A program made the position numbers and the translations under genes. Positions 1 to 11,300 of a stretch of DNA of 64,000 nucleotides are shown here, in pieces. The notes under the pieces were generated by a model, which ran no database searches, had not been told where the DNA came from, and saw only the letters and a list, made by a program, of their open reading frames with translations. The stretch lies in NCBI GenBank assembly GCA_963169105.1, contig OY720632.1, positions 57,383,136 to 57,447,135 of the forward strand, given 5' to 3'. Within the stretch, counting starts at the first letter, position 1; each line of letters opens with the position of its first letter. This stretch comes from Ceriagrion tenellum. Taxonomy: Eukaryota; Arthropoda; Insecta; Odonata; Coenagrionidae.

Positions 1-4
1 ACAT

Positions 5-418
5 GTGCATTGCTTAAACTCGGGTGCACTTATGACGAGGGGTCATTTGGAGATCTCGCTAGGTGCATATAACAACAATATTCAAAGTAATCGTGAAAAT
101 AAAGTAACAAAAGTGCTAAAATTTATCGTTATGCATATGGCAAAATATTTTAAAAATATTTCCGAGCTGTATATGACGTGCATTGCTGAGATAAAAGAGT
201 ATTTTGACGCGGGATCATTTTGGAGATATCGCTGGGTACATAAAACAACTATATTCAAAGTAATGGTGAGGAAGAATGCCACAAAATGCAAACGCTTAAT
301 AACAGGAACATTTTTAAATGTTCTTAAAATATTTCCGACTTGCAATTCATGTTCTTCGCTGAGACTAGTGTATTAATGACAAAAGGCCATTTCGGAGATC
401 TTACTAAGTAGGTAGACC
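5..418. repeat. 173-bp tandem repeat, about 2.4 copies, cut by window edge
   Basis: Two adjacent copies and part of a third align at a constant 173-base spacing. The motif gtgcattgct starts at 5 and again at 178, and the related gttcttcgct lies at 351. Further anchors repeat in step: the gggtcatttggagatctcgct segment recurs as a gatcattttggagatatcgct-like segment and then as gccatttcggagatctt, and tattcaaagtaat occurs in both of the first two copies. Copies are clearly diverged, so this is an old array. It begins at the window edge and probably continues to the left as a satellite-like block. The small ORFs that run through it are by-products of the repeat. The repeat itself is seen directly; satellite status is inference. 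Confidence 0.85.
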
Positions 419-433
419 AAAGAGGCCCTTTTG

Positions 434-1255
434 TTTGTAAAAATGCAGCTTTGTCATGGCATGAGACAACCTTGGAGGAAAGAAGAGAAAAGTTTTGTAT
501 TTCAAATCACCTTCTACTTACAGATTCCTTCTTGAAAAGATGGAACTTCCAGCTACACAAACAGTTAGGCACTGGATTGGGGGCTCCAGAAAATTCATGC
601 CTTGAATAAATAAGTTTTTTATTTAGCTGCTCTTAAGATTGCTACAATGACTGTTATGTGCCGTGAATGTGTGATTCTCCTTGATGAAATGTCGATTAAG
701 TCCCATTGAGAATATTCATCTGCAATGGACGTAATAGAGGGGTTTGAGGATATTGGGAATCTTGAGAGAACTAAGAAATTAGGGATGTATGCTGGAGTGT
801 AAGGGGACTTCTTTACCAGTGGAAATTGGCCTTAGGATATTCTATATCTGAACATGGATTAAGTAGTGTCAAGATAAAGGAGCTGCTAAATGTATTAATG
901 TTGCAACTGGTGTCCGTCAAATTGGAGCCAAGAGCATTTGTATGTGACTAAGCAAGTACAAACCAAAAGGCCATGTCCCAGTTGGGTGTTTCACCAGAGA
1001 ACCCTTATTTGAAAGTGGGTGAAAGGAAAATATGTAGTTTGTATTATGTGCCTCATCTTGTAAAATCCCCAAGAAATAATTTCTTGAAAAGTGATTTTAT
1101 ATTAGTCAATGAAACCGTCTCATTTGAGAATATTCGCCTAGTATGTATAATTGATTCCTCCAGTTCATAAGTAAGAGCATTATGCAAACTTCTCGGATTT
1201 CACTACATCAGCCTAGACCATTCCAATCATACATCATTAGTTTTCCCATCTTGCA
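434..1255 (+). pseudogene. P-element/THAP9-like transposase, degenerate fragment
   Basis: Translation in shifting frames gives the central part of a P-element-family transposase (RNase H-like DDE fold, related to THAP9). In order: FVKMQLCHG and PWRKEEKSF (about 434-490); SPSTYRF and TVRHWIGGS (about 505-590); LLDEMSIK (677-700), whose Asp codon 683-685 matches the first catalytic Asp; VIEGFEDIG (about 729-755); QWKLALGYS and VCD (about 820-948), where the Asp codon 946-948 matches the second catalytic Asp; then TNQKAMSQLGVSPENPYL, VPHLVKSPRNN and ETVSFENI, ending near VRALCKL (about 1200). The copy is dead: stops at 707, 949 and 1168 and at least three frameshifts. The N-terminal THAP zinc finger and the region after the second Asp, including the catalytic Glu, are not seen, and no terminal repeats were found. 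The longest uninterrupted piece is 952-1167. Homology is by remembered family motifs and is strong over many blocks. Confidence 0.85.
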
Positions 1256-2110
1256 TGGGTTTTGAGGCCAGCTAACTTCAGTCTGAGTTAAAGCAATGAG
1301 TAACCTTGAGAGACTTTAGATGATCCAAAAAGGTTTCTCAGGGTCAATACAAAGTTGCGCCAATACTAATTCATTCAAACTCGGAATGTATGAAGGACGC
1401 ATTATATTGATTTGGGACGCAGTATTCCTTTAAAAAGAGCTGATTTTCCCCTCACGTTGCGGTCGATACCTTTTCTGCCACATATCATGTTTCGGACGCT
1501 TGTAGTTCAACCCACTGGAAATAAATGGTATTTGACTTCTTTCGCCCCATTAAAAGCATTCGACGGGTGCTTCCAAATTATTCGAAGCGCGACGAGGCTT
1601 TTCTTTCTCGTGCAGCAAGTATTTGAAACCTGAGCGTCATTCTCAGCAACAAACCACCCCACCCACCCGGAACTTCGCTAAGGGTTACTGAAGACTACTT
1701 CATTGAGGCGAGCGTCGATAGACGGACAAGCAGAGGAGACAGCGCAAGCAGAGATATTTTTCAGTTTTTAGCGGCCTCGCCGTAAATTCTTGGAGGAAAA
1801 AAATCTTATTAACCCTTAAGTATGTCGCATTTTTCTCCCAGGAGGAGGAATTGGATAGCAGGTTTGTTAAAGGCAAATTTTGTCACAAAATTACTCGAAT
1901 AGGTGTTGCGCTTTTAACTTTCATCGATTGAACTTTTATTTGATGTTTAAATGTAAACAAACCCTATTTCTCACTACCATTAAACGAAATTCATCAAATT
2001 TTCCGCTACAATGAGAACTAAATTTATTTAAATATTTATCAATATTCATATTTCGTCCGCAAATAAGAATATTTGTGAGTTCAAAAATGACTAAATTCTA
2101 GGAGATGGTT
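1256..2110. other. Unannotated AT-rich stretch
   Basis: Nothing recognisable was seen between the P-element-like and Tc1-like relics. A 73-codon ORF at 1412-1633 has no family motif. The missing terminal parts of the two transposons could lie here, but no inverted repeats were found. Confidence 0.4.
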
Positions 2111-2393
2111 CAAAACAAACCATGTAACACAGATGAAGCGGACTGCACGGAGTCCAGACCTCAACATTATATGAACTATTTGGGCGTTTATTATGAGGAA
2201 AATGCCATAAAAAAGTTTTTCGACTACCTGAAATGAAACGACCCCAAATTTATATGCAATGTGGAAAATGGTGGAGGTAGAATGGGAAATGAACCCAGTA
2301 AGATGATGCCAAAATATGGACAACTCCATGTCTCAGAGATTAGGTCAATAAATGAAGGGTGGTGGATTAATTATTAGGTTAATAAACATCCTA
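2111..2393 (+). pseudogene. Tc1/mariner-superfamily transposase C-terminus, degenerate
   Basis: The frame through 2148-2393 reads TARSPDLNII, stop, TIWAFIMRKMP and later MDNSMSQRLGQ, stop, MKGGGLI. These match the end of Tc1-like DD34E transposases (consensus W..A.SPDLNPIENLW, then SMP.R...V...KGG.T.Y). The codon for the catalytic Glu of the IEN motif is a TGA stop at 2172-2174, so the last catalytic residue is lost. Just upstream in another frame, QNKPCNT (from 2111) resembles the QDNAPCHT block, with about 60 bases missing between it and SPDLN compared with intact relatives. Five in-frame stops confirm an old, inactive fragment. No terminal inverted repeats or TA duplication were identified. 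Confidence 0.8.
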
Positions 2394-2760
2394 ATCCTTT
2401 TTGTAAATACCAGCTAAATTCTCGGTGATCAATTACTGTGGTCATGCGCAAACATTACTCAGGTTGAAAGAATTAGGCATACATTTTAACCTTTTCCACT
2501 TGTTGAATAAAGATTTATAGTGTCCCTTTCCAATATCCATGAAAATTCATTGCCATTAAGAGATGAAATTTATTACCCTGTAAAAAATCTGTCGATATCA
2601 TCACGTAGGACACACACAGCATTAACCTCCGTAGAAGCAATAATATTACGATATGTTTGAAAAGCAATGGATTCTTCAGGGACGTAGCAATCGTGTAGTC
2701 TTTGATGGTGCACATTTACTAATTTACCTAATTTATACTCTATTGATTATTCAGAATGTT
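2394..2760. other. Unannotated stretch
   Basis: No coding, RNA or repeat signal was seen. A minus-strand 66-codon ORF at 2515-2715 has no recognisable motif. Confidence 0.4.
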
Positions 2761-3013
2761 TAGCTATGTGAGAGGGCAAGGGCATTGCCTCATTGAAACA
2801 CCAGTTTCCATAAGATCACTGAAGTTAACCAATGTTAGACCCGGACGAGGGTTGGATAGGTGACCATTCATACCTTCACCGTGGTGCACTTGTCCCCTGT
2901 CTGTATGTGGCAGGCAGTTATACATGGGGTTGGCACAGTGGGCCATTCAAGGTCTAGGTGTTCGAGTTCCAGTCGAAGGCTCCCCCAACAAACAATCTAC
3001 TAGCTATGTGAGA
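2761..3013 (+). mobile_element. 5S rRNA-derived SINE with 13-bp target-site duplication
   Basis: The interval 2774-3000 (227 bp) is flanked by perfect direct copies of TAGCTATGTGAGA at 2761-2773 and 3001-3013, the mark of LINE-assisted retroposition. The first ~115 bases follow 5S rRNA almost throughout: ttgaaacacc, then agatcactgaagttaacc (5S box A region, gatcaccgaagttaagc in typical 5S), agacccgg (intermediate element region), ggttggataggtgacc (box C region, cttggatgggtgacc in 5S), and cataccttcaccgtggtgc echoing the 5S end. This gives an internal type 1 Pol III promoter layout. The remaining ~110 bases are unrelated to 5S. They contain gttcgagttcc near 2959, which resembles a tRNA B box, and end in a CAA-rich tail without poly-A. 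This is the SINE3-type architecture rather than a 5S gene, because the 5S part is diverged and fused to a body. The duplication is exact and the 5S match strong; promoter activity is inferred. Confidence 0.85.
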
Positions 3014-4589
3014 TGCAATTATGAAATCCATTAAGTAATTGAACTAGTTGCAAAATTAGGGTTGCAGGAAGTATCCCTTTTGTATCGAATCTTCCATTAG
3101 CCATTGATTCGGGTAGCTCTCAGGTGATTGTGCAGCTCTCATTCGGCAGAATATGATTATTCATATTAATTTTTAGTGTTTTGCAAATGATTGTGCTCAC
3201 TATTCATGGTCTACCTGAGAAAATTAACTATTTTCTCAAGTGATTAAGTTTTAAAGCTGAACGTCGAGCATTCGCCATGTTGATTGCCAGTGGAACTCAT
3301 TAGAATGAAACATCATATCTAAGCAAATTGGTTATTTGATCATTTATGAAACGTATAACTTTATCGAATCTTCCTGCGATGCTTTTGAACCATAGCCTCG
3401 ACCTATTGCTCTAATTTCTCTTTGGACATATTTATTGCTTCTGCAACCGTCCATACCTTGAGTGGTGAAGGAAAATACAGGATAAACGATGTACGAATTG
3501 TTTGTGACTGAGAGACGCGAGAGTATGCGAATTGCTGCTCGGAGTAAGGGATGGATAAAGATCAAAAGGGATGCGAAAGCAAATATAGGATAGATGAGAT
3601 AGATCGAAGGTTGGGAATTAACCGAATAAACAGAGTTGGAAAAGAGCCAGTTTCACAAATTTCGGGGAGTCTAGATGCGTGTGGTTGTGGGAGGGAAAGG
3701 AGTCCAAGTGGGAGCCCGGATCCGTGAAGAGGATGAAAGATCGAGGTGAAACCTAAGGGGTCAGTGGAGCAGGAAGGGTGGCGGAGATGGGTTTAAGTGA
3801 AAGGGTGAGTTAGAAGTTCCGAAACGAAGAGACCCGAATCCTAATGTGCGTCTAGGGAATGGAAGTTAATGGCGGGGTGGATGTGGTGTTGGTGGTGAGA
3901 GAGGACAGAAAATGAGGGAGAAGAGTATTAGGGGAAAAGATTTGGTAAAACTGTAAACTAAACGGATGGTTGAGGGGAGTGTATGGGAGAGAAGCAGATG
4001 GCTTTCACAGGATTGTGGAAAGAAGGAAGACTGGAAAAGGTGGTGCCGCGTGTGGGAGACGCTAAGGCTCCTCGGTTAAAGGTTACCCAACAGATTAATG
4101 GCCGGGCTGTGAGTGATGAGATGAGGAAGGATGGACCGGGAGGTAGTAGGCATGGAAGAAAGTGGGATGGGAAATGTGGACTGGGATGGAATGGAAGCGA
4201 GAGACTACTAGATTAGAGGTAATGGTACGAATAGGGCTGCAATGATGGGAGCCTGAGTGAGAGGATGTTCGGTTGTGGAGAAAGGATGGCAGTGAGATCG
4301 GGAGTAGAGCACCTCGGTGATAGACAAACAGTAAGATGGATTGAGACTTAGTGATAATGTAATATTCCTTTGGAATCTTCTTCTCATCCTTTATTTCCTT
4401 GCCATTAATGGTGCAGCCGGAAAGATTTCAGATTACATATAAGTATGAATGGAGAGTTAAAAGTCAATACCTCTCCTTAATTGTACTTGGTAAATTAAAT
4501 TGGAAGTATATTTGGAACCATACTAATAGAAAAGCTTGTATGAAGCAATGTTTGAGTATAATAATAGCGATAAAGGTATGAAATGATGA
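3014..4589. other. Non-coding, with purine-rich block at about 3560-4330
   Basis: No gene recognised. From about 3560 to 4330 the plus strand is strongly purine-biased (runs of gaagg, ggagg, gatgg) with several short ORFs of biased composition. It resembles other strand-asymmetric blocks in the window. The 77-codon ORF at 3983-4216 is basic and Gly-rich and is most simply explained by this composition. Confidence 0.5.
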
Positions 4590-4760
4590 GATATTATGTC
4601 GGAAAAAATTATAAGAGAGCCAGTTTTCTCGATCTAAGAGCAGTATCGAAGTCATTTGACTTTGCGTACTCTCAAGGAAAATGGTGTCCGTGGTATACTT
4701 GTGAGAATGCGATAAACGGGTTAGCGTACTGTGTGCCTGGCAGTATTTTAATTCAAGACA
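4590..4760 (+). pseudogene. Non-LTR retrotransposon reverse-transcriptase relic
   Basis: FLDLRAVSKSFDF (4625-4663) resembles the FLDLSKAFD block (RT motif with a catalytic Asp) of Jockey/CR1/I-type LINEs, with two extra residues. After a one-base frameshift, LKENGVRGILVRM (4671-4709) matches the helical segment that normally follows about 15 residues later (consensus L...L...GVRG.....). The order and spacing fit a reverse-transcriptase domain. The rest is too decayed to read, and the frameshift and stops make it inactive. The short length leaves real doubt. Confidence 0.5.
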
Positions 4761-4871
4761 AAAGGAGTATTCCTTATTTTTTTGTTGCAATAAATATTTA
4801 AGGAGACTGTGTTTGATGTTTTACATCATTTCAAATATACCTTCAACATTTATCGCGGTCGAAAACTGCTG

Positions 4872-4918
4872 AAAGTGATCCTTTGCCATGTACGTTTTAA
4901 ATGGCAAAGGAGCACTTT
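4872..4918. repeat. Short perfect-type hairpin, 18-bp arms
   Basis: Arms 4872-4889 and 4901-4918 are reverse complements with one mismatch (gatcc against ggagc), around an 11-base loop. This may be a small foldback relic; a small-RNA hairpin cannot be excluded from sequence alone. Confidence 0.7.
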
Positions 4919-7900
4919 TAGAAAAAAAAAGTTCCACCTCTTCCCTCCTGAGCCAATTCTTGTAATTTATTCCGAGAATTCGAACGATTGATTGGTTAAT
5001 GACTTGGAATACAATTATATTTTCTTATAATTTTGCTTTTCGCGCATAGTTTTTACAAAAGAACTTTGATTCTTGAACTTAGACTGCAGTTAATTATATC
5101 TTAGTGAAGAAACTGGGTAAAGATGAAAGGGGAAATACTAATTATAATTGAAGAAAATAGCCTAAAGTGGTGAAAGCTTATGGGTGTCTCAATATCGGTC
5201 CATGATGCGATGTTTACAGCGAAGTGTATCTGCGAGTGTGATGCCCTCAAGTTATTGTAAAGTGATGAAGGGGGAATTAGGCAGGAGGTGTGAGGGAACG
5301 TAAGAAGAGTTGTATGGGTTAAGTTCGGATGTGGTTAGGAATTTGATTCCATGTGATATATTGGAAAAATAAGGAGGTCATACATAAGTGTTTTTGCCCT
5401 TGTGATTTGAGACTTAAACTTTTAGGCAGGAGATGGAAGGGCTATGGTGACTAAGTGAGAAGAGATTTGTCTTGAGTCGGCGAAACGTAGTATCATGTCA
5501 TCGAGAAGCTCTATTTAACACGTAATTGGGAATTAAGAAGAGTGGTATTTGAAAGCGATGTCGCTAGTCTTATACGTTAATGCGTGCTGATCCGGTCTAC
5601 GTGAACTACATTAAGTTGAGCAGAAGGCTCCCAAAAATGTATAGCGGTTGTTCCGGTAAGCCTCTTCAGCCCATTAGACAATTTTTAAATAACTTGACAA
5701 ACATTTTACCTAGGAAGAGAAAACAAGAAATGAACTGTTTGATGAGAAACGATTGAAAAATTGAAGTAATAAACAAAATAAAACAACATAAAACCATGGG
5801 TGAACCTTTAGTCTGAATCTTTAAGAATACCTTGCGCATATTCGTACTCTATGCGTGATATAATCTTACAAACACGCACATGTATATTTTTATAATTTTT
5901 TTTTTGAAAATCTGAGCGACATGACCAGGATAGAAGTTGAGGTGCTGTTTGGCAGATATGAATGGGGATTTGTTCAGCGTGGCAGAAAGTTTCCAAAGGT
6001 CGTGAAAGGGCGAGAAAGGAATCGGCGTTAAGAGCTAGCCGCCGTCGCCGGCGCCGTCTCTCGCGCGATGAAGGGATAACATTGAGGGTTTTAAGTGCTA
6101 GGGTCTTTGTTAACCTCACTATCGTTCTCCCTCTCTTGTCTCCAGAGGAAGAGCCAAAGGTGTTGGAAGGTTAGAGGTTGGAGCGCGTAGGAGGGTAATA
6201 AAGAGGAAGAAGTAGAGTGAAGAATGTATGTCTGGGAGCGATCAGAGGAGGCGTTGAATGGGCCACGGTTGGAAGCTGTTGCTCGTAACTCCTTGTAAAC
6301 TCCGTCGGTGTGGTATGGGTGGGAAAGATGGTTGAGGCGAGATAAGCCGAGGGAGTGGTGCGGGAAACAAGTTCTAGGGCCGATTGGGCCTTGGAGAATA
6401 AACGAGCTTTGATGTTATATGCCTAGCCGGCGCAAAAAAAATATTGCCACAGGTTGAAAGGAACAAGCCGAGTTAATTATGCTATGCAATGGAAAAAGAT
6501 TTCATTTTTAAGCTTGTATTTGATATTTCAGCAATTAAGGCTTTGCTAAGTTTCATTTGCGTGATAGTACTTAGAACGCTCCGTTTGCAGTCGAAATCGC
6601 AAATCGAATTTGAATAGAGTTGTGAAATTTTTTGCAATGATTTTTTTATTATCTTAAATGAAAGCTCTAATTATTTCGGTTAATTGGCATTTTTTAATAT
6701 ATTAACATGAATAAGCTATTTTTTTCTTTTCTGAAAAATGCTGTTGTTACGTAAAGTAAATAAATATTTGTATGTGTTGGTTAATGACGTGAAATAGAGT
6801 TTTCCAGATTGAAGATGTTGTAAACATGAAGTTCTATATTCCTAAAAGCATACTGTGTCATTATTGCACTCGATTAATTCTCATCAATCTACAGTCTGTT
6901 GTATAAATATTATTTTTTACATTTCCATTTGACATTCTTAAGACTTGTGTAAAATAATGGATATATGTCATCAGAAATTGTTTAATTTTGGAATATTTCA
7001 TTTCATATTCGCCAGTATACATTTCTATCTTGTTATTTAACGTCATTTCTGAGTAATATTAAGCATGTTACAACGGTGAAGCGCTGCACAGTTTTAGGCC
7101 CTCCGTGCCTCAGCCTCGCAACCATCGCTATTTGATGCAAACTCTCGCCCGCCCCGCCCCTTACCCAAGGGGGTGAGTGGGGTTCGGTCACGTGATTCGC
7201 TCAAAATTTAACCCAATGCGCTCCCTCTACCCGCCGTTCTATGCCACGCCTGAGACCCTGCCAAAATGTTAGCCTTTTTTCGATTCCTATTCTAGCCGTC
7301 CTCGTGCTCGCTTCCTCCTCATTGAACGGTAGTATGCTGGTGTATAGAGCTTAGGTCCCGGCCGTGTAGGGGATTGGGCGGGAAGCTGGATTGTGGAGAA
7401 GTGAAAGGATGAAGGAACCGCTGTGGGTGAAAGGTTCATTCTCGGCCTTGCCAACATAATATCATGACTTCCCCTCTGGAGGGTGAAGGATGGAATGACA
7501 TGAAAGGTTCGAGAGGAAACCTCACGGACTCACTTTAAGTTAGTGTGAACGGAATTTTTTCCTGGTCATAGTGGATTCCATATTCGAATTTTATTCTACG
7601 CTCTTTTGTAGCTCATGAGCGATCAGCAGAAATATCCATATAAACCTGAACGTTCAATTCCTTGATAACGAGATATGTTCCTGTAATCTCCTAAGAAATT
7701 ACTAACAGTAAATGGAAACTCTTTGGAGTGGGATGAAACTATTTTTTTCACGTGCTGATATTTTACAGCAGCTTATCAAATAGTCCATGGGTTTGTGTTT
7801 AAAACCGCAAAAAAACATATCAAAAACGTAACAAATGAGTTTCGTGGTACATTTACGAAGTGTTCGAGATTTAGATGCATTCAAACCACTCGCAAAAAAA

Positions 7901-8367
7901 TCTCATGCAGCCCTTACGATCAATTTTTTCTCGCGGAAATATTCTTAATGAACCTGAATACCGTGATTACAGGATTAAAGCGACTTATCAGACAGGTCGT
8001 CCAATATCGATTTTATTCTTCCTGCGATACAGGTCTTCGCAACGCAAACAAGTCCGCCGTTAATGTGTTTATTTTATTGTATTCTCTATAAGCATAGCCA
8101 AGAATTTTCAACGTTTTGGTTGATTTGTGTTCGAAATGATGGTTGGCGCCGCATATTTGCAGATTTTCTTGGGTATGCAATAGTGGTAATTCCTCAGAAA
8201 GTACATTAATAGCGGCCATGTGGTGGAAATGGTTACGAGGACCCTTGCCCATAGAGCTACTGCGATAGAGATATTGAATCGAATTGAATCAACCCTGTAT
8301 GTTAGACTCATAAGTTATTCGTCCGTCTAAGTAAAACTAACCATAATCTTCTACCGTTCGTTGTTGT
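4919..8367. other. Unannotated, mostly AT-rich stretch
   Basis: No convincing gene or repeat. A short GC-rich patch lies at about 6010-6065 (gccgcc and ggcgcc motifs) and another at about 7080-7260, with alternating GC- and CT-rich runs and a CACGTG at about 7190. ORFs at 5808-6119 and 5962-6174 overlap on opposite strands over the first patch and are Arg/Ser-rich composition effects. Confidence 0.4.
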
Positions 8368-8393
8368 ACCAAGTAACAACTCAGTTACTTGGT
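8368..8393. repeat. Perfect 10-bp hairpin
   Basis: accaagtaac (8368-8377) and gttacttggt (8384-8393) are exact reverse complements around the loop aactca. Function unknown; no poly-T follows to suggest a Pol III terminator structure. Confidence 0.75.
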
Positions 8394-11300
8394 CGGAATT
8401 ATTTCGAGCGGTTTCAGGCGACACCTCCCAGAGCTCAAGTAGAGGGTTCAGCTCACAACTATCGACGCCCTTTTGTTTGAATGATTCCTGAAAATAATAT
8501 GATTTTTCAAATATTTTATTTTGGCCACGTAACCATTTTAGAGACTTATATGGGATATTTTTATGATTTTAAAGTCACTCATTGGGCAAAAGCAACACAA
8601 AATTGAATTATGAGAACAACAGTCGCAGTTTTGCATATTTTATTATTATCAGGACTACGCGCTTTATGACCAGTAGTACACTCTTCTCCCCTTACTTAAT
8701 TTTCGTCTTATTTGCCGTCTCTTTGGTCTCCCTCGGTGCTTTGTCCTCTCCTTTTTTCTGAGGTTTTGGTTCTCCCCTCCAGAATCCCTCTACTTTCTAT
8801 CCTAGAACCACCTTTCCTTTCAACTATATAAATGCAGTGTCTACTGTTTCTCGTTCTCTTGACTCTGTGAGTGGAAGCGCGTAGTACTGGTTATAAAAAA
8901 TTGTGAAAAAACGCAATTGTTATTCTCATTATGACGAACTTCCACTGCATTATACCTGAATTTGTGAAACAAAAATAAATGTAAAAAGGGATGAATATTG
9001 ATCTTTAAATTGTCATTCAACTCTTTGACATGTAGTCTGGATATCTGCTAGTAGCTATGACAAAATACCGAATGCGGATTGATATCAATAATTCTTCTCC
9101 CACACAGCATGCTAGGTCGTATTGGACGCTTATATATTATTATTTTAGTTCGTTGCGCAGAAATATCTCGGGCCTCTCTTAGGACTTATTCCATAACTTG
9201 ATGCTTGATCTTCTTGAGTTGCCTGCCTCCAGATTCCTCTGCGAGGAGAAAAATAAACACCCCCTAGGACAGGAACCACTTGTGTCTAACTCGTGCAACA
9301 TTATACGATAGCTAGTAAAAAATGCATTCATAAAATGATATTTTTGGTGAATATTTATAGAATTTTTGGTGACAAATCACGAGAATGGAAATACATTCTC
9401 ACAAATGCATTTTTATCATTCTAAATATCTCTGCAGTAATGGAGAGCAAGTAGGTGAAATAAATTTCTCAAACAAATATAATATCTTGGCCAAAAGCGGG
9501 AAATATTGCGATTCTGATAATGAGTGAGTTTTTGATATGGGTAATCGGAGTAAATTTTGGTTCTAAGTTTCACCCGGGTCCGTACGAGGTGAACTTGAGA
9601 GATCCACATCGTCTATAAGTCTCTTCTTTCCCATTCTCGCGAAGGTTTCCGCGGCGTTTTCCATTACTGCTCGTTGTTTTCGGGTTTTCCCAATTGATGA
9701 AACCAGCAAGTGTGTGGGAAAGTGATGAAGACAGACCAAGTGGGTTGTTTGGATGTGGTAGGGATGTTGGAGAAAAGGGTGAGGGGTCATTGGAACGAAC
9801 ATTGAAAATTGTATTGTATTAGCACAAGAGTGCGGGAAAGGTAGTGTGATTTGGATTCATAGAGACTAATGAGTTTAAGTACCTTGTCTTCATGTGTATG
9901 TTCTCTGGCGCATGTTTACATGTTGTAGAGTGCTTGACTGGACTGTATAGAGACCATGGGTGATTAGGCAAAAGAATGAGGCATGGGTATTTGCAGCCTG
10001 AGGCCAGTAGTAGAGCATAGGTATTGCTACAAAATGGTTGGCTGTGGTGCTTCCCCATTTTTCTAAACCTATAGCATGCTTGCAAGTTTCATTTTTTAAT
10101 CATTTCATCTCAGTCGGTCCAGCATAAAAATCTACTATTCTAACCATGCTACGGTGTGACATGTGTGGAGAAGCGGAGAAACGGAAAACGGACGAAGACC
10201 GTCCAATGGTAGACTTCCGATCTCGGAAAATGTATGAAGTTTCCTGCCTAAGTCAATTCCACTGAACGACTGCGTATCACCTATAGCCCACAATTTTGCC
10301 CTCAGTGGACATCTACTTCAAAATACTAGTAAAAATTTTTGATTTAAACGCCTCGATTTTATACGATTTGGCGATTTTATCTCAACTTCTGTTGAAGACA
10401 TTGTAGTTCTATAGGTGAGCCGATTGAAAATGCTCGGTATTATAATATTTAATGAGAAGCAGATGAGATGTTTAATTGGAAAGCAGGAAACGGTGTAGTT
10501 ATTTTAAATGTAATGAATTCTGATTTCTCTCATTCTGCTCAAAATTGTCAATGAAAACGTAATTATAAATAGAAATGTTTGTACGCGGTGAAAATTAATG
10601 ATAGGTACTGAAGAAAAATAGGTATTTTAACTTCGTTTTAAAGAAGTGATGGCAAAATCGGACGTTTTAAATAATTAGTATTATTAATTTTACTTTATCT
10701 AGAGGAAAGTGTGTACATTTAAATGATTAGCAGAAGGAAATTCTACATTTGATAGGTAACATCTCTCCCCAATTCCATCTCGTGATCTCTCTTCCCAGTC
10801 ACTTAGCAAAGGATATTCCTTTCAGTAGATACTAAATTTGTGAATGCAGACCTCATTAACGTTCAACTTAATGACTCTCTTTATCAAGAATAGTTTAGTG
10901 CTGTCCCTACTAGAGTTACCGGTTGAAAACCCAATCAACTAACCTGTATTTAATTTGTATTCTTTCATCTAAGTTTTTTATTTTATTCAGTTAGAAATTA
11001 TATTTATCTTTTAAGCCAATTTAATTTCATTTCCAAATACAAGTATTACGTGATATGTACTAACTACGTGCTCTGTCGCCGTGTTTTCCTTCCAAGGCCC
11101 ATTTTATTTAACGCCATCAACTCCTGTGCTTCCGATACAATTCCAATAATCAATTCCTACGCTTTTGGAAGTTTGAAATCCCATCATAGAAATAAAAATG
11201 AACCCTAAGGTACTAGCGATCTAGTCTCTGCATGTCTGTTTCTGGTGGCCCGAAGGGAAGGGTGTAAATTATTTTTCACCTGTATTTCAAGACATCGACT

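Noticed and set aside
2766..2890. Intact 5S rRNA gene
   Set aside because: Too diverged from 5S, fused to an unrelated body and flanked by target duplications, so a SINE.
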